A stretch of DNA of 39,448 nt from JBCBTJ01 sp964597685 (lineage in GTDB: Bacteria; Pseudomonadota; Alphaproteobacteria; Caulobacterales; Hyphomonadaceae). A program made the translations under genes and the position numbers. The notes beneath the pieces are model-generated. The model had not been told where the DNA came from, made no database searches, and saw only the letters and a program-made list of their open reading frames with translations. This document shows, piece after piece, positions 7,313-15,833 of the stretch; the first letter of the stretch is position 1; each line of letters opens with the position of its first letter. The DNA lies in contig CAZQZC010000003.1 in the NCBI GenBank assembly GCA_964597685.1, positions 1-39,448 of the forward strand. The letters run 5' to 3'.

Positions 7313-8266
7313 TCAGCCGAGGGTCTGCTGGATCTTGATAATCGCGGGCGTGATCAGCACGCCCAACAAGACCGGAAACACGAATATGATCAACGGGACG
7401 GTCAGCTTCGCCGGCAAGGCCATCGCCTTCTCTTCCGCGGACAGGATGCGGCGCTGACGCATGTCTGAGGAGAACACGCGCATCGTCGTCCCGAGGCTCG
7501 TCCCCATCTCTTCCGATTGACGCAACATGGTCGCCAGGGCGCTCGCCTCCTCCAGTCCGATCCGATCGGCGAAGCTGCGCCAGGCGTCTTGGCGCGCGCG
7601 GCCGGCGCGCAGCTCAAGCGAGATCATGCGAAGATTGTAGGCGAGCGTCGGGTAGCGCGGACCCAATTCATCGGCGACCCTGGCCACGGAGGCGTCGAGG
7701 CTGAGCCCAGCCTCCACGCAGGCGACCAAGAGATCCATCATGTCCGGGAAGCCCTCAGAGCATTCCAACCGCCGAGCGCTGATGCGCCGGTCGACCATCA
7801 CGCCCGGTGCGGCCAGGCCTGCAATGGCGAGAAATCCGGACACTAGCAAAGGGGCGTACGAGCCTAGGTCCAAGTTTTGGATTTGAGGTAGTGCGAACAA
7901 GAGCGCGACCTGCGGAACGACGACGCCGGCGAAGCGCGCACCGTAATAGACCGCCACCGCATTGTCGTTGAGGTAGCCCGCTTGAAGCAGCTTGAAGCGG
8001 ATCGCGCTCACGCCTTGATCACCGCCCGAGGCCTTCGCGTTTTTGGCGAAACTCGCGAGCAAGCCATCCAAAAAGCCGGGGCTTTTGGGCTTTGCAGGAC
8101 CCGACGCAATCGCCGCAGCATCCCCGCGCCGCTCCAGGCGTTCGCCCAATTGGTCTTGCCTGCGCGCTTGCCGGATGAACGAAATCAGACCAGGCGCCGC
8201 GACCAGGGCCGCCAACACGGTGAGCAGGATCGGAGCGGAGTCCGAGGAGAGAAGGTCGTCCAGCAC
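7313..8266 (-). CDS. tadC: Tad pilus platform protein TadC (type II secretion F domain)
   Basis: This 317-residue inner-membrane protein is the last gene of the Tad/Cpa operon in view. It has an N-terminal membrane segment (about 12-32), a pair of hydrophobic segments around 105-155, a T2SSF domain (about 170-290, with the MMDLLVACVEAGLSLDASV motif and ALATMLRQSEEMGTSLG), and a C-terminal segment (PLIIFVFPVLLGVLITPAII). With TadB it forms the platform on which CpaF drives pilin assembly. The start is a GTG at 8266, four bases after the tadB stop. The length and topology match TadC rather than TadB. Confidence 0.92.
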   Translation of the reverse strand: MLDDLLSSDSAPILLTVLAALVAAPGLISFIRQARRQDQLGERLERRGDAAAIASGPAKPKSPGFLDGLLASFAKNAKASGGDQGVSAIRFKLLQAGYLNDNAVAVYYGARFAGVVVPQVALLFALPQIQNLDLGSYAPLLVSGFLAIAGLAAPGVMVDRRISARRLECSEGFPDMMDLLVACVEAGLSLDASVARVADELGPRYPTLAYNLRMISLELRAGRARQDAWRSFADRIGLEEASALATMLRQSEEMGTSLGTTMRVFSSDMRQRRILSAEEKAMALPAKLTVPLIIFVFPVLLGVLITPAIIKIQQTLG

Positions 8267-8270
8267 AATC

Positions 8271-9245
8271 CTATGTCCTGAAATTGATCATCTTGTTCAT
8301 GATCAAGTTGCCAATCAGCATCCAAATACCGAATCCAGCAAACGTGTACTGCATCGCAGGAACATGAATGACGGATCCGTAGAATTCCGGCCGCATGAGA
8401 TGCACGATCAGAACGACGATGAACGGCGCCGACGTTAGAATCATGGCCGATGCGCGCCCCTCCGACGAAGCGGCCTTCACCTTCAAGGCGAGGGTCTGGC
8501 GCTCCCGGATCGTGTTGACGTTGGCCTTGAGCAACTCGGTCAGGTTGCCGCCGGTCTTTTCCTGCAAGCGAACTGTTGCGGCGAACAAGTCCACGTCGGG
8601 ATCGCTCGCGCGAACGCCGAGGCGGCGGACGGCTTCGGTCAGCGACAGGCCATAGGACATCTCGTCCGCCGCCATCCCAAACTCAGAGCCGATTGGATCG
8701 GGCATCTCCCGGGCGACAAGCGCGACGGCGGTCGGTACGGGATGGCCGGCCTCCAGGCTGCGCGCCACGATCTGCAGGGCGTCGACGAGCTGACGGCTCA
8801 TTTTCTTTGTGCGGGCGCCCGCCGCGAATTTTAGAACCATGAAGGGGCCAAGGAGCGTCGTCCCGCCGCCCATGGCCGCCGCGACGATCGGCATACCGGC
8901 GAAATACCAGACCGCGCCGCCGACCAATGCGCCCGCCGTCAGCGCGAAGACCGTCCAGCGGACGGGGTGGAACGCCAAGCCGGACCGGGTGACCAGCTTG
9001 TTGAACCACTTCGACGGCAGGGCGAAGTCGCCGTCTTCGTTCAAGGCGCGCTGGCGGCGTAATTCGACGATCAGCTGGCTGGCGGACTCCGATTTGGTCT
9101 TCAATTTCAAGCGTCGGTTTAAGACGGTGCGGACCTGAGTTTCGGTGAAGATCCCGAAACATGCTTGTACAAGTAGGAAGCCCGCCGCGAACAACATGAT
9201 CGAGGCGATGAGCGAATTGGTCTCGAGGGCGGCCACCCAGTCCAT
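8271..9245 (-). CDS. tadB: Tad pilus platform protein TadB (type II secretion F domain)
   Basis: The 324-residue product has an N-terminal membrane segment (about 12-32), a pair of segments near 95-140, a T2SSF domain (QLVDALQIVARSLEAGHPVPTAV, then LFAATVRLQEKTGGNLTELL), and a C-terminal segment (SAMILTSAPFIVVLIVHL). It is the TadB partner of TadC in the inner-membrane platform. Its ATG at 9245 shares one base with the TAA of cpaF, so the two are translationally coupled. Order and topology support TadB over TadC. Confidence 0.92.
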   Translation of the reverse strand: MDWVAALETNSLIASIMLFAAGFLLVQACFGIFTETQVRTVLNRRLKLKTKSESASQLIVELRRQRALNEDGDFALPSKWFNKLVTRSGLAFHPVRWTVFALTAGALVGGAVWYFAGMPIVAAAMGGGTTLLGPFMVLKFAAGARTKKMSRQLVDALQIVARSLEAGHPVPTAVALVAREMPDPIGSEFGMAADEMSYGLSLTEAVRRLGVRASDPDVDLFAATVRLQEKTGGNLTELLKANVNTIRERQTLALKVKAASSEGRASAMILTSAPFIVVLIVHLMRPEFYGSVIHVPAMQYTFAGFGIWMLIGNLIMNKMINFRT

Positions 9246-10663
9246 TACGACAGCGGTTTCGACGGATCGAAGATCGACGCCGGCATGTGCACGCCGCGTC
9301 GTTCCATCTCTTCCAAGAATTTCGGACGGATGCCCGTGGCGACGAACTGGCCGTGCACCTTCCCGTCGTCATCGGTATGGGAGCGTTCGAACTTGAAGAT
9401 TTCCTGCATCTGCACGACCGGGCCTTCCATGCCCGTGATCTCGGCGATGGAGACGACCTTGCGCGAGCCGTCGGAGAGGCGCGTCGCCTGGACGACGAAG
9501 TTCACGGCCGCTGCGATCTGGTGGCGGATTGCGTCCTCCGAGATGCGCATGCCGCCCATGGCGACCATTTGCTCGAGACGCGTGATGGCGTCGCGCGGAT
9601 TGTTTGCGTGGATCGTCGCCATGGAGCCTTCGTGGCCCGTATTCATCGCCTGAAGCATGTCGAAGGCTTCTTCGGAGCGCACCTCGCCCAGAATGACCCG
9701 ATCTGGCCGCATGCGAAGGGCGTTCTTGACCAATTCGCGCTGGCGAATCTCGCCCTTGCCTTCGAGGTTCGGCGGGCGGGTCTCCATGCGGGCGACGTGG
9801 GGCTGTTGGAGCTGAAGTTCGGCGGCGTCCTCGATCGTGATCAGACGCTCCTTGTGGCTGATCGAAGAGGACAGCGCGTTCAGCAGCGTCGTTTTGCCCG
9901 AGCCGGTGCCGCCTGAGATGACCGTCGACGCCCGACATTTCACGGCGCCGCAGATGAAGTCCGACATGCTCTGGGTCATCGCGCCGAACCCGACAAGCTT
10001 ATCGATCGTGAGCGGCGACTTGGAGAATTTTCGGATCGAGACGAGCGGCCCGTCGATGGCGATCGGCAGGATCGCCGCATTCACGCGCGACCCGTCCGCA
10101 AGTCGCGCGTCGACCAGGGGCTGGCTCTCGTCCACCCGGCGGCCCACGGCGGCCACGATCCGGTTCACGATGCGCAGAAGGTGGTCGTTGTCGGCGAAGC
10201 GGACATTCGCGAGCTCCAACTCGCCGCCGCGCTCGACATAGACCTGCTTGTACCCGTTGATCAAAATGTCGGAGATCGCCGGGTCCTTCAGCAGCGGTTC
10301 GATCGGTCCCAGACCGGTCATCTCGTCAAAAACGGCGTCGGCGAACTCGGCCTCCTCCGCCGCCGACATGGCCATGTCCTCGCGGCGAATGATGTCGGAG
10401 ACGATGCCGCGCAATTGGGTCTTGAGGGAGCGCTCGTCGAGCTTCTCCAGCGCGCCGAGGTCGAGTTCGTCGATCAGACGGCCGTGGATCTGGAGCTTCG
10501 CCTCCAGCATCTTGTCATTCGCCGGCGCTTTCGGCGGTGGAGGCGGGGGCGGGGACGCTGGCCGAGGCGCCGGGGCGGTTGCTCGCTGTGGCGCGGCCGC
10601 CGCCGGCTCAGCCGGAGCCGCCGCAGCGACTGGCGATCCTGGGCGCGAGAAACGACGCATCAC
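9245..10663 (-). CDS. cpaF: Tad pilus assembly ATPase CpaF/TadA
   Basis: This 472-residue secretion ATPase hydrolyses ATP to power Flp-pilus assembly at the cytoplasmic face. Residues 1 to about 50 are a low-complexity Ala/Pro linker with runs of prolines. The rest is the GspE/VirB11-type core: Walker A (SGGTGSGKTTLLNAL), the Asp box, Walker B (RVILGEVRSEEAFDMLQAM) and the His box (GSMATIHANNPRDAITRLEQM). The C-terminal region is the usual CpaF tail. The start overlaps the cpaE stop by 4 bases. All catalytic motifs look intact. Confidence 0.96.
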   Translation of the reverse strand: MMRRFSRPGSPVAAAAPAEPAAAAPQRATAPAPRPASPPPPPPPKAPANDKMLEAKLQIHGRLIDELDLGALEKLDERSLKTQLRGIVSDIIRREDMAMSAAEEAEFADAVFDEMTGLGPIEPLLKDPAISDILINGYKQVYVERGGELELANVRFADNDHLLRIVNRIVAAVGRRVDESQPLVDARLADGSRVNAAILPIAIDGPLVSIRKFSKSPLTIDKLVGFGAMTQSMSDFICGAVKCRASTVISGGTGSGKTTLLNALSSSISHKERLITIEDAAELQLQQPHVARMETRPPNLEGKGEIRQRELVKNALRMRPDRVILGEVRSEEAFDMLQAMNTGHEGSMATIHANNPRDAITRLEQMVAMGGMRISEDAIRHQIAAAVNFVVQATRLSDGSRKVVSIAEITGMEGPVVQMQEIFKFERSHTDDDGKVHGQFVATGIRPKFLEEMERRGVHMPASIFDPSKPLS

Positions 10664-11853
10664 GCCCGCCTCCGATCCGCCTTGGCCGGCGCGAGCTTTT
10701 CAACGAGCGCCTCGACGTCGCGCACCAGCGGGCTCTTTGCTTTCGCCGCCGCCACCGGGATGCCGAGGTTGACCGCTTCGCGTGCAGCGAACCAATCGGA
10801 GCTGACGGTTGCAGAAATACCCCGTTGGATCGCGCGTTCGGCTTGCTGGATAGAGAATCCGCTCTTCTGCTGGCGCTTCGGGAACATCCGGTTGAGCACC
10901 AGGCGCGCCGGCCCGCCGCCTTCGCGCAACCGGTCGACATCGCGGCATACATCCGCCGCGGCGTGAAGGCTGGGCACGGTCAGTTCGCTGACAATCAGGG
11001 CTTCGTCCACGGCGGAGAGAACCGACGTCGACCAGGCCAATCGATGGCGCGGCATGTCGAGGACGACATAGCGAAACGTCGAACACGCCACGTCCAACAA
11101 GCTCAAGACGCCATCGCCGCCGGCGCGGATTTCGGCTTCCGGATCGCGCGGGGCGGCGACGACGCAGAACCCGCTATCGTGGCTCCAGCAATAGGCGCGC
11201 AAGAGTGTCTCATCGAGCCGCGAGGGGTCGGTGCTCAACCCATCCACGTCGAGCCGCTGTTGGCCGTCGAGATACGCGGCTGTCATGCCGTCGGCGAGGT
11301 TGAGGTCGATTAAGCAGACGGTGTCCTTTCCGCTGCGAGCGGCCAGGGCGTGCGCCGTTTCGATGGCGAGCGTGGTCGATCCGGCGCCGCCGACCGCGCC
11401 CATGAACGCCCAACATTGAGCAGCGGGCGCAGCGCCCGACGTGCTTTGCGTGTCTTCGATCTCGTTGAGCTTGGCCAGCGAGGCGACGATCTCGGGGAGG
11501 TTCGCCTTCGCGGGCAGAATGTCGCTGCCGCGTAGGCGCAGAAGGGCCCGTACGGCGGGCGCGCTGAGATTGTCTGCGAGCAGCAGCATGGCCGTGTTCG
11601 GCCTTTCGTCCGCGAAGGCTTGGATCATGTCCGCCGCACCGGCGCGGGCGTGATCGATCATCACCAGGCCGCCGCCATGGGCGAGCGCAGCTTCGCGCGG
11701 CGACAAGCCTGAGAGGTCGCTCACCGCTGCACCGGCTGTGTTGAGGGCGCGAAGCAAGTCTTCACCGACAAAGGCGCCCACTGCCGCGACGGCGCGCCGT
11801 GGAGGCTCGCGGAATTCAGGCTCTGGTTCGTTGGCGCGCCGGCTGAGGAGCAT
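10660..11853 (-). CDS. cpaE: CpaE/TadZ-type pilus localisation ATPase with altered Walker A
   Basis: CpaE/TadZ proteins are MinD/ParA relatives that place the Tad apparatus at the pole. This 397-residue protein has a receiver-like N-terminal domain (about 25-130) and a ParA/MinD-like domain from about 145, with the switch segment VCLIDLNLADGMTAAYLD and the YVVLDMPRHRLAWS strand. The P-loop reads FMGAVGGAGSTTLA, where typical members have KGGvG: the signature lysine is Val and the usual Val is Ala. ATP hydrolysis may be lost or changed, as has been proposed for atypical TadZ proteins. The gene lies 3 bases after the lipoprotein gene and overlaps cpaF by 4. Confidence 0.9.
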   Translation of the reverse strand: MLLSRRANEPEPEFREPPRRAVAAVGAFVGEDLLRALNTAGAAVSDLSGLSPREAALAHGGGLVMIDHARAGAADMIQAFADERPNTAMLLLADNLSAPAVRALLRLRGSDILPAKANLPEIVASLAKLNEIEDTQSTSGAAPAAQCWAFMGAVGGAGSTTLAIETAHALAARSGKDTVCLIDLNLADGMTAAYLDGQQRLDVDGLSTDPSRLDETLLRAYCWSHDSGFCVVAAPRDPEAEIRAGGDGVLSLLDVACSTFRYVVLDMPRHRLAWSTSVLSAVDEALIVSELTVPSLHAAADVCRDVDRLREGGGPARLVLNRMFPKRQQKSGFSIQQAERAIQRGISATVSSDWFAAREAVNLGIPVAAAKAKSPLVRDVEALVEKLAPAKADRRRA

Positions 11854-11856
11854 GTC

Positions 11857-12126
11857 CTAACCCCCCGCGTCGGTGGTGGAGCCGCCGGTCGCGCTGGAGG
11901 ATTGCTCAGACGGACCGCTGCGGTGGCGCTCGACGGCGACGGTGGCGCGCTCCCCGGACTGCCCTTCCACCGCTTTGTAATTCGGCGTGTTCACGTCGCG
12001 GATCGATTGGGTGGCGATATTGGCGCGGTTCGCGCCGCCGAAGATGAACTCGCCCTGGGCGTCATGACTGGCGCACCCCGTCAGTGAGATAGCCAGGCCT
12101 GCGAGCAATGCGTGTTTGCGGGTCAC
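11857..12126 (-). CDS. Short lipoprotein in the CpaD position of the Tad operon
   Basis: This 89-residue lipoprotein has a signal peptide ending in the lipobox LTGC (Cys18). The segment FGGANRANIATQSIRDVNTP and then GERATVAVERHRSG resembles the C-terminal motif of CpaD pilus lipoproteins, where an FG..A..NIA block is followed by a decayed RR..V...YR.G block. CpaD is usually around 200 residues or more, so this product keeps only the export signal and the final motif, plus a Ser/Gly/Thr-rich tail. It overlaps cpaC by 4 bases and precedes cpaE by 3, exactly where cpaD belongs. I infer a reduced CpaD that helps the secretin; an unrelated small lipoprotein cannot be excluded. Confidence 0.75.
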   Translation of the reverse strand: MTRKHALLAGLAISLTGCASHDAQGEFIFGGANRANIATQSIRDVNTPNYKAVEGQSGERATVAVERHRSGPSEQSSSATGGSTTDAGG

Positions 12127-13436
12127 CAGACGCCTCCTTCGACGTCGCGCGGATCGGCGACGGTTTTCTGGTTGAGGAACAGATTTGCATCGCTCGGCTC
12201 ATCGAAGGCGTCGAACGGCGTTTTCAGATGATCGGGCGACGGCGCGGGTTGGACCAAGCGCGGTGTAATGATGATGACCAATTCTGTTTCGCTGCGCTGG
12301 AATCGCTTGGACGAGAACAACGCGCCGATGACCGGGATATTGGCGAGCCAGGGCGTCTGGCGCACGTCGTTGGAGTAATCGTTCTGCAAGAGGCCTGCGA
12401 TGGCGAAGGCTTGCCCGTCGCGCAGTTCAACCGTCGTATCCGCGCGGCGGATGCGCAACGCCGGTATCGACACGCCGGAGATGGTCACCGCGTTGGCGGA
12501 GTCGAGGGCGCTGACTTCCGGACGGACGTGAAGGTTGATCAGCCCGTCGCCAAGAACAATCGGCGTAAAATCAAGCCCGACGCCAAACTGGCGAAATTCG
12601 ATGGTGATCGTTTCGTCGCCGGCCGCGACGGGTATCGGAAACTCTCCGCCGGCCAGAAAACTGGCTGTATCGCCTGACAGGGCGACCAGATTGGGCTCCG
12701 CCAAGGTCCGGACGACGCCCTTTTCCTCAAGCGCGTTCAATGTGATGTCGACGTTCTCACCCCCAATTCCAAGGAAGGCGGCGACCGCGGCTTCGCCGAG
12801 GCCGGAGATCAAATTGCCGTCGGAGGCGAACGAATTGCCACCCGTGTCGACAACCGAAGTCGTGACGCCGAATTCCTTGATCGCCGCGCGCGACGCTTCG
12901 ACAAAGCGTACTTCCAGAAGGACCTGTTGGCTCTCGGATATCGTCAGGCCGTTGGCGACCCCGCCGGGCACATGGCGTTCGGCGAGTTGCACCGCGAGAT
13001 CGGCTGCCGACGCCGTCGTGGCGCGGCCGTCTATGAACACTCCGTCTAGGATCGGATACACGTCGATATCCTCGCCCGGCAGGAGGCTCGCAAGGTCGGC
13101 GCGCAGAGCGTCGAGGCCCAGATCGACCACGATCTCAATGAGCTCCGACACCTCGCCGTCGTCGTCGTAGAGCAGTAAAGTCGTCCGGCCGGACGAGATG
13201 CCGCGGACAAAAAAGGATTTGTCGCTGGTCGGCATCGCTTCGGCGATGGTCGGATCGGCGACGACAAGCGTCGAAAAACGCCGCTCAGCCTCGATCACCT
13301 TGGATTGGCTACGGTCAAGCGCCAGGATGGGCGCTTCGGCTGGCGCGGACAATTCGGTCCATGAGGCTGCGGGCGAGGCGAGTGCGACGCCGGCGACGAC
13401 CGCTGCGATCGCCGCGCGCAAAGACAGTATGGTCAT
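12123..13436 (-). CDS. cpaC: Tad pilus secretin CpaC/RcpA
   Basis: The 437-residue protein is the outer-membrane channel of the Tad pilus. It has a signal peptide (residues 1 to about 25, ending near SPAASW), a pilus/BON-like N-terminal domain (SKVIEAERRFSTLVVADPTIAEAM, then GISSGRTTLLLYD), and a type II/III secretin domain from about 170 (VLLEVRFVEASRAAIKEFGV, VRTLAEPNLVALSGDTASFLAGGEFPIPV, TPWLANIPVIGALFSSKRFQ, ELVIIITPRLV). These are the standard secretin landmarks. It overlaps cpaB by 4 bases and the lipoprotein gene by 4, so it is translated as part of one chain. Confidence 0.95.
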   Translation of the reverse strand: MTILSLRAAIAAVVAGVALASPAASWTELSAPAEAPILALDRSQSKVIEAERRFSTLVVADPTIAEAMPTSDKSFFVRGISSGRTTLLLYDDDGEVSELIEIVVDLGLDALRADLASLLPGEDIDVYPILDGVFIDGRATTASAADLAVQLAERHVPGGVANGLTISESQQVLLEVRFVEASRAAIKEFGVTTSVVDTGGNSFASDGNLISGLGEAAVAAFLGIGGENVDITLNALEEKGVVRTLAEPNLVALSGDTASFLAGGEFPIPVAAGDETITIEFRQFGVGLDFTPIVLGDGLINLHVRPEVSALDSANAVTISGVSIPALRIRRADTTVELRDGQAFAIAGLLQNDYSNDVRQTPWLANIPVIGALFSSKRFQRSETELVIIITPRLVQPAPSPDHLKTPFDAFDEPSDANLFLNQKTVADPRDVEGGVW

Positions 13437-14380
13437 TGCGGCTTGTCCTTGGCGTAGGGAGTTTGAACGGATTGCTCGGTCGAGCCGCTAATGACGCGGA
13501 TCGTGACGGAGCTCGGCGGCTTGGGCGCGGCGGGACGAGGCGCCCGCACGATCTTGCGTGGCGCAGGCGGCGCGGCCGGCTGCGGCGGGGGCGGCGGAGG
13601 GGCGGCCTCTTCGTCCTCGCCGATCAGAGCAAGGGCCAGGTCACCGCGATTGGCGGCCGTATTCAGAGCCAGCGCCTGGTCGCGGCTGACTTCCAAGGTC
13701 ACGGTGTTCGCGATCTTTGCGCCTTCGTGGCCCGCGCCAAAGGCCTGATCGACGGCGAGGACCAGCACGTCGCGCAGAACCATTCGCGAGGCCCCGTGGG
13801 AGGGGGCGTCGCGCTCCCACGGGGGCGCGTTGGGATCTCGAATCTCCGTGTATTCGACCACGTCGACCCGGTCTCCGGGTAGAATAAACCCGGCAACGCC
13901 GCGTACATCGTCGACCTCAATCGAAACGGCGCGCTTGCCCGGCTGAATGTCTTGAGCCAGCGCGAGGCGCGGCGGTGAAAAGGCGACCTTGCTCAACAGG
14001 ACAGGCTCGCCCTCGGCGATCAAGCCCGCAGCGTAAACGGTGTCGCCGGCGTCGCCGCGAACGTCTTCAGGATCGCTGAGCGCGCCCCGGGGGGCGAGGT
14101 TTGCGGGCCAGTCGACGAGTGTCAGAGAAGACGCGTCGACCTCAGCGCCAGTTTCGATATCTGTCGACGCCACGACGACGGGAATCGTTTCAATCTCCGC
14201 CGCCGCAGCTGCTGGCGGGATAGATGTCGCTTCGGCGTTCGTGCCGATCCAGCCGCGCCCAACGACAAGCGCGGCGCCGCCGAGAACGACGGAAGCTCCA
14301 AGACTGATTAAGGGTCCGGCTTTCAACTCACCCCTCCACGAATTCTTCGGGTCGGATGCTGAAAGGCTTACCGACGACAC
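13433..14380 (-). CDS. cpaB: Flp pilus assembly protein CpaB/RcpC
   Basis: This is the first gene of the Tad operon in view. The product has one N-terminal membrane segment (LISLGASVVLGGAALVVG), an SAF domain (IPVVVASTDIETGAEVDASSLTLVDWP, then GLIAEGEPVLLSKV), and the RcpC/CpaB core (RAVSIEVDDVRGVAGFILPGDRVDVV, NTVTLEVSRDQALALNTAANRGDLALAL). The C-terminal third is a Pro/Ala-rich stretch with a run of prolines. The longest start is the GTG at 14380. A TTG at 14326, preceded by AGGGG, would place the membrane segment at the very N-terminus as in other CpaB proteins, so the first 18 residues are doubtful. A 247-base divergent gap separates it from the acyl-CoA dehydrogenase genes. Confidence 0.9.
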   Translation of the reverse strand: MSSVSLSASDPKNSWRGELKAGPLISLGASVVLGGAALVVGRGWIGTNAEATSIPPAAAAAEIETIPVVVASTDIETGAEVDASSLTLVDWPANLAPRGALSDPEDVRGDAGDTVYAAGLIAEGEPVLLSKVAFSPPRLALAQDIQPGKRAVSIEVDDVRGVAGFILPGDRVDVVEYTEIRDPNAPPWERDAPSHGASRMVLRDVLVLAVDQAFGAGHEGAKIANTVTLEVSRDQALALNTAANRGDLALALIGEDEEAAPPPPPPQPAAPPAPRKIVRAPRPAAPKPPSSVTIRVISGSTEQSVQTPYAKDKPQ

Positions 14381-14627
14381 GATAAACTTCGCTCAATTCG
14401 CAGATCCGAATTCCGGCCGGGGCAGTTATGAAATCTTAGGATTTTCGAACGGCGAAGGCCCGGGGCGAGCCCTGAGCCGGCGTGTAATCGCCTTACGGGC
14501 GCCGATTGCGACATCCCGCCTCAGTCTGCGTTTACGTCCGTGTTTAGCTTAACGCTGCGTCATTGTCCCAACGGCGCCGCTTGTCTTCCCCACGCGGTCC
14601 GGCAGTCTGACGCCGAGGGAGGATGGC

Positions 14628-15821
14628 ATGGACCTTACGCTCAGTCGCGAACACGAGGCGTTTCGCAAACATGTGGGCGATGTCATGGACGCCAACCGCC
14701 ACTTGGCGCCTGGCCCTGACGATCGCGGATTGAAACATCCCAAACGGCTGGCCTGGCAGAGATTTCTCATCGAAAACGGCCTGGCGGCGCGCACGATCCC
14801 GAAGGAATACGGAGGCTATGGCGCTGAGCCGGACATTCTAAAGTCCCGGATCATTGCGGAGGAGTTTGCCCGGACGGGCCTGCCTGGCGCTCTGGCGAAC
14901 CAAGGCGTCTCCATGTTCGTGCCCACATTGCTGGAACTTGGAACCGAGGCGCAGAAACAGGCCTGGATCAAGCCGACCCTGCAGGGCGACACCATATGGT
15001 GCCAGGGCTATTCGGAGCCGGGATCGGGCTCGGACCTCGCCAGTTTGTCGACGCGGGCGCACATCGACGGCGACGATTATGTGATCAACGGTCAGAAAAT
15101 CTGGACCTCGACGGCGCGGCAGGCGGACATGATTTTCTGCCTCGTCCGCACCGAGCCCGACGCCAAGAAACACGAAGGCATCTCCTACCTCATCTTTTCC
15201 ATGCAAACGCCGGGGATCGAAGTGCGCCCGCTGGTCGACATGACGGGGGCCGCCAATTTCAACGAAGTCTTCTTCACCGATGTCCGCGTGCCGCGCAGCC
15301 AAATCGTTGGCGCCCCAGGGGAGGGGTGGAAGGTCGCCAATGCAACGCTCACCCATGAGCGCGGCATGCTGGGCGATCCCAACGCCGCGAAAGCCCGGCT
15401 TTTGGCGATCGCCGAACTGATGAAGCGAGAGACGATCGACGGCCAGCGTTTGATCGACAACCCCGTCTTCCGCGACCGCCTCGTTGCGCTACAGGCGCGC
15501 GTCTACGCCATGCAGGCGAACGGTCTGCGTGTGATGACCAGCGCGCTTCAGAAACAGCGTTCCGGCATGGCGGGCCTGATCATCAAGCTCCAGGGCTGCG
15601 AACTGAATCACGAACTCGCCCGTCTCGCTATCGATGCGATGGGAGAGTTGGGGATCCTCTACGACGACAGCCCTTATCTGCGCGATCTCGGCGTTTGGCA
15701 GCAGCGCTACATGTACGATTTGGGCCTGATCATCGGCGGGGGCACGGCGCAGATCCAGAAGAACATCATTGCCGAGCGCGGCTTGGGCCTGCCGCGCGAG
15801 CCGAAGCCCGCAACGGCTTAA
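14628..15821 (+). CDS. Acyl-CoA dehydrogenase family protein, probable catalytic subunit of a heteromer
   Basis: This 397-residue FAD enzyme has the acyl-CoA dehydrogenase fold, with CQGYSEPGSGSDLASL and IWTSTARQADMIF contacting flavin and substrate, and a C-terminal GGGTAQIQKNIIAERGLGLPRE. The Glu of the common YEGT catalytic motif is Gly here. Glu244 in LTHERG lies where the FadE26/ChsE4 type of heterotetrameric dehydrogenase carries its catalytic base, so I infer it is the catalytic subunit. GGGAGGA precedes the ATG at 14628. The partner gene starts 12 bases after the stop. By family analogy the substrate could be a branched, cyclic or dicarboxylic acyl-CoA; this is not shown by the sequence. 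Confidence 0.9.
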   Translation: MDLTLSREHEAFRKHVGDVMDANRHLAPGPDDRGLKHPKRLAWQRFLIENGLAARTIPKEYGGYGAEPDILKSRIIAEEFARTGLPGALANQGVSMFVPTLLELGTEAQKQAWIKPTLQGDTIWCQGYSEPGSGSDLASLSTRAHIDGDDYVINGQKIWTSTARQADMIFCLVRTEPDAKKHEGISYLIFSMQTPGIEVRPLVDMTGAANFNEVFFTDVRVPRSQIVGAPGEGWKVANATLTHERGMLGDPNAAKARLLAIAELMKRETIDGQRLIDNPVFRDRLVALQARVYAMQANGLRVMTSALQKQRSGMAGLIIKLQGCELNHELARLAIDAMGELGILYDDSPYLRDLGVWQQRYMYDLGLIIGGGTAQIQKNIIAERGLGLPREPKPATA

Positions 15822-15833
15822 GGAGGGTTAAAG

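Noticed and set aside
9287..10966. Long plus-strand frames opposite cpaF and cpaE
   Set aside because: They mirror the coding bias of the pilus genes and encode no known motif.
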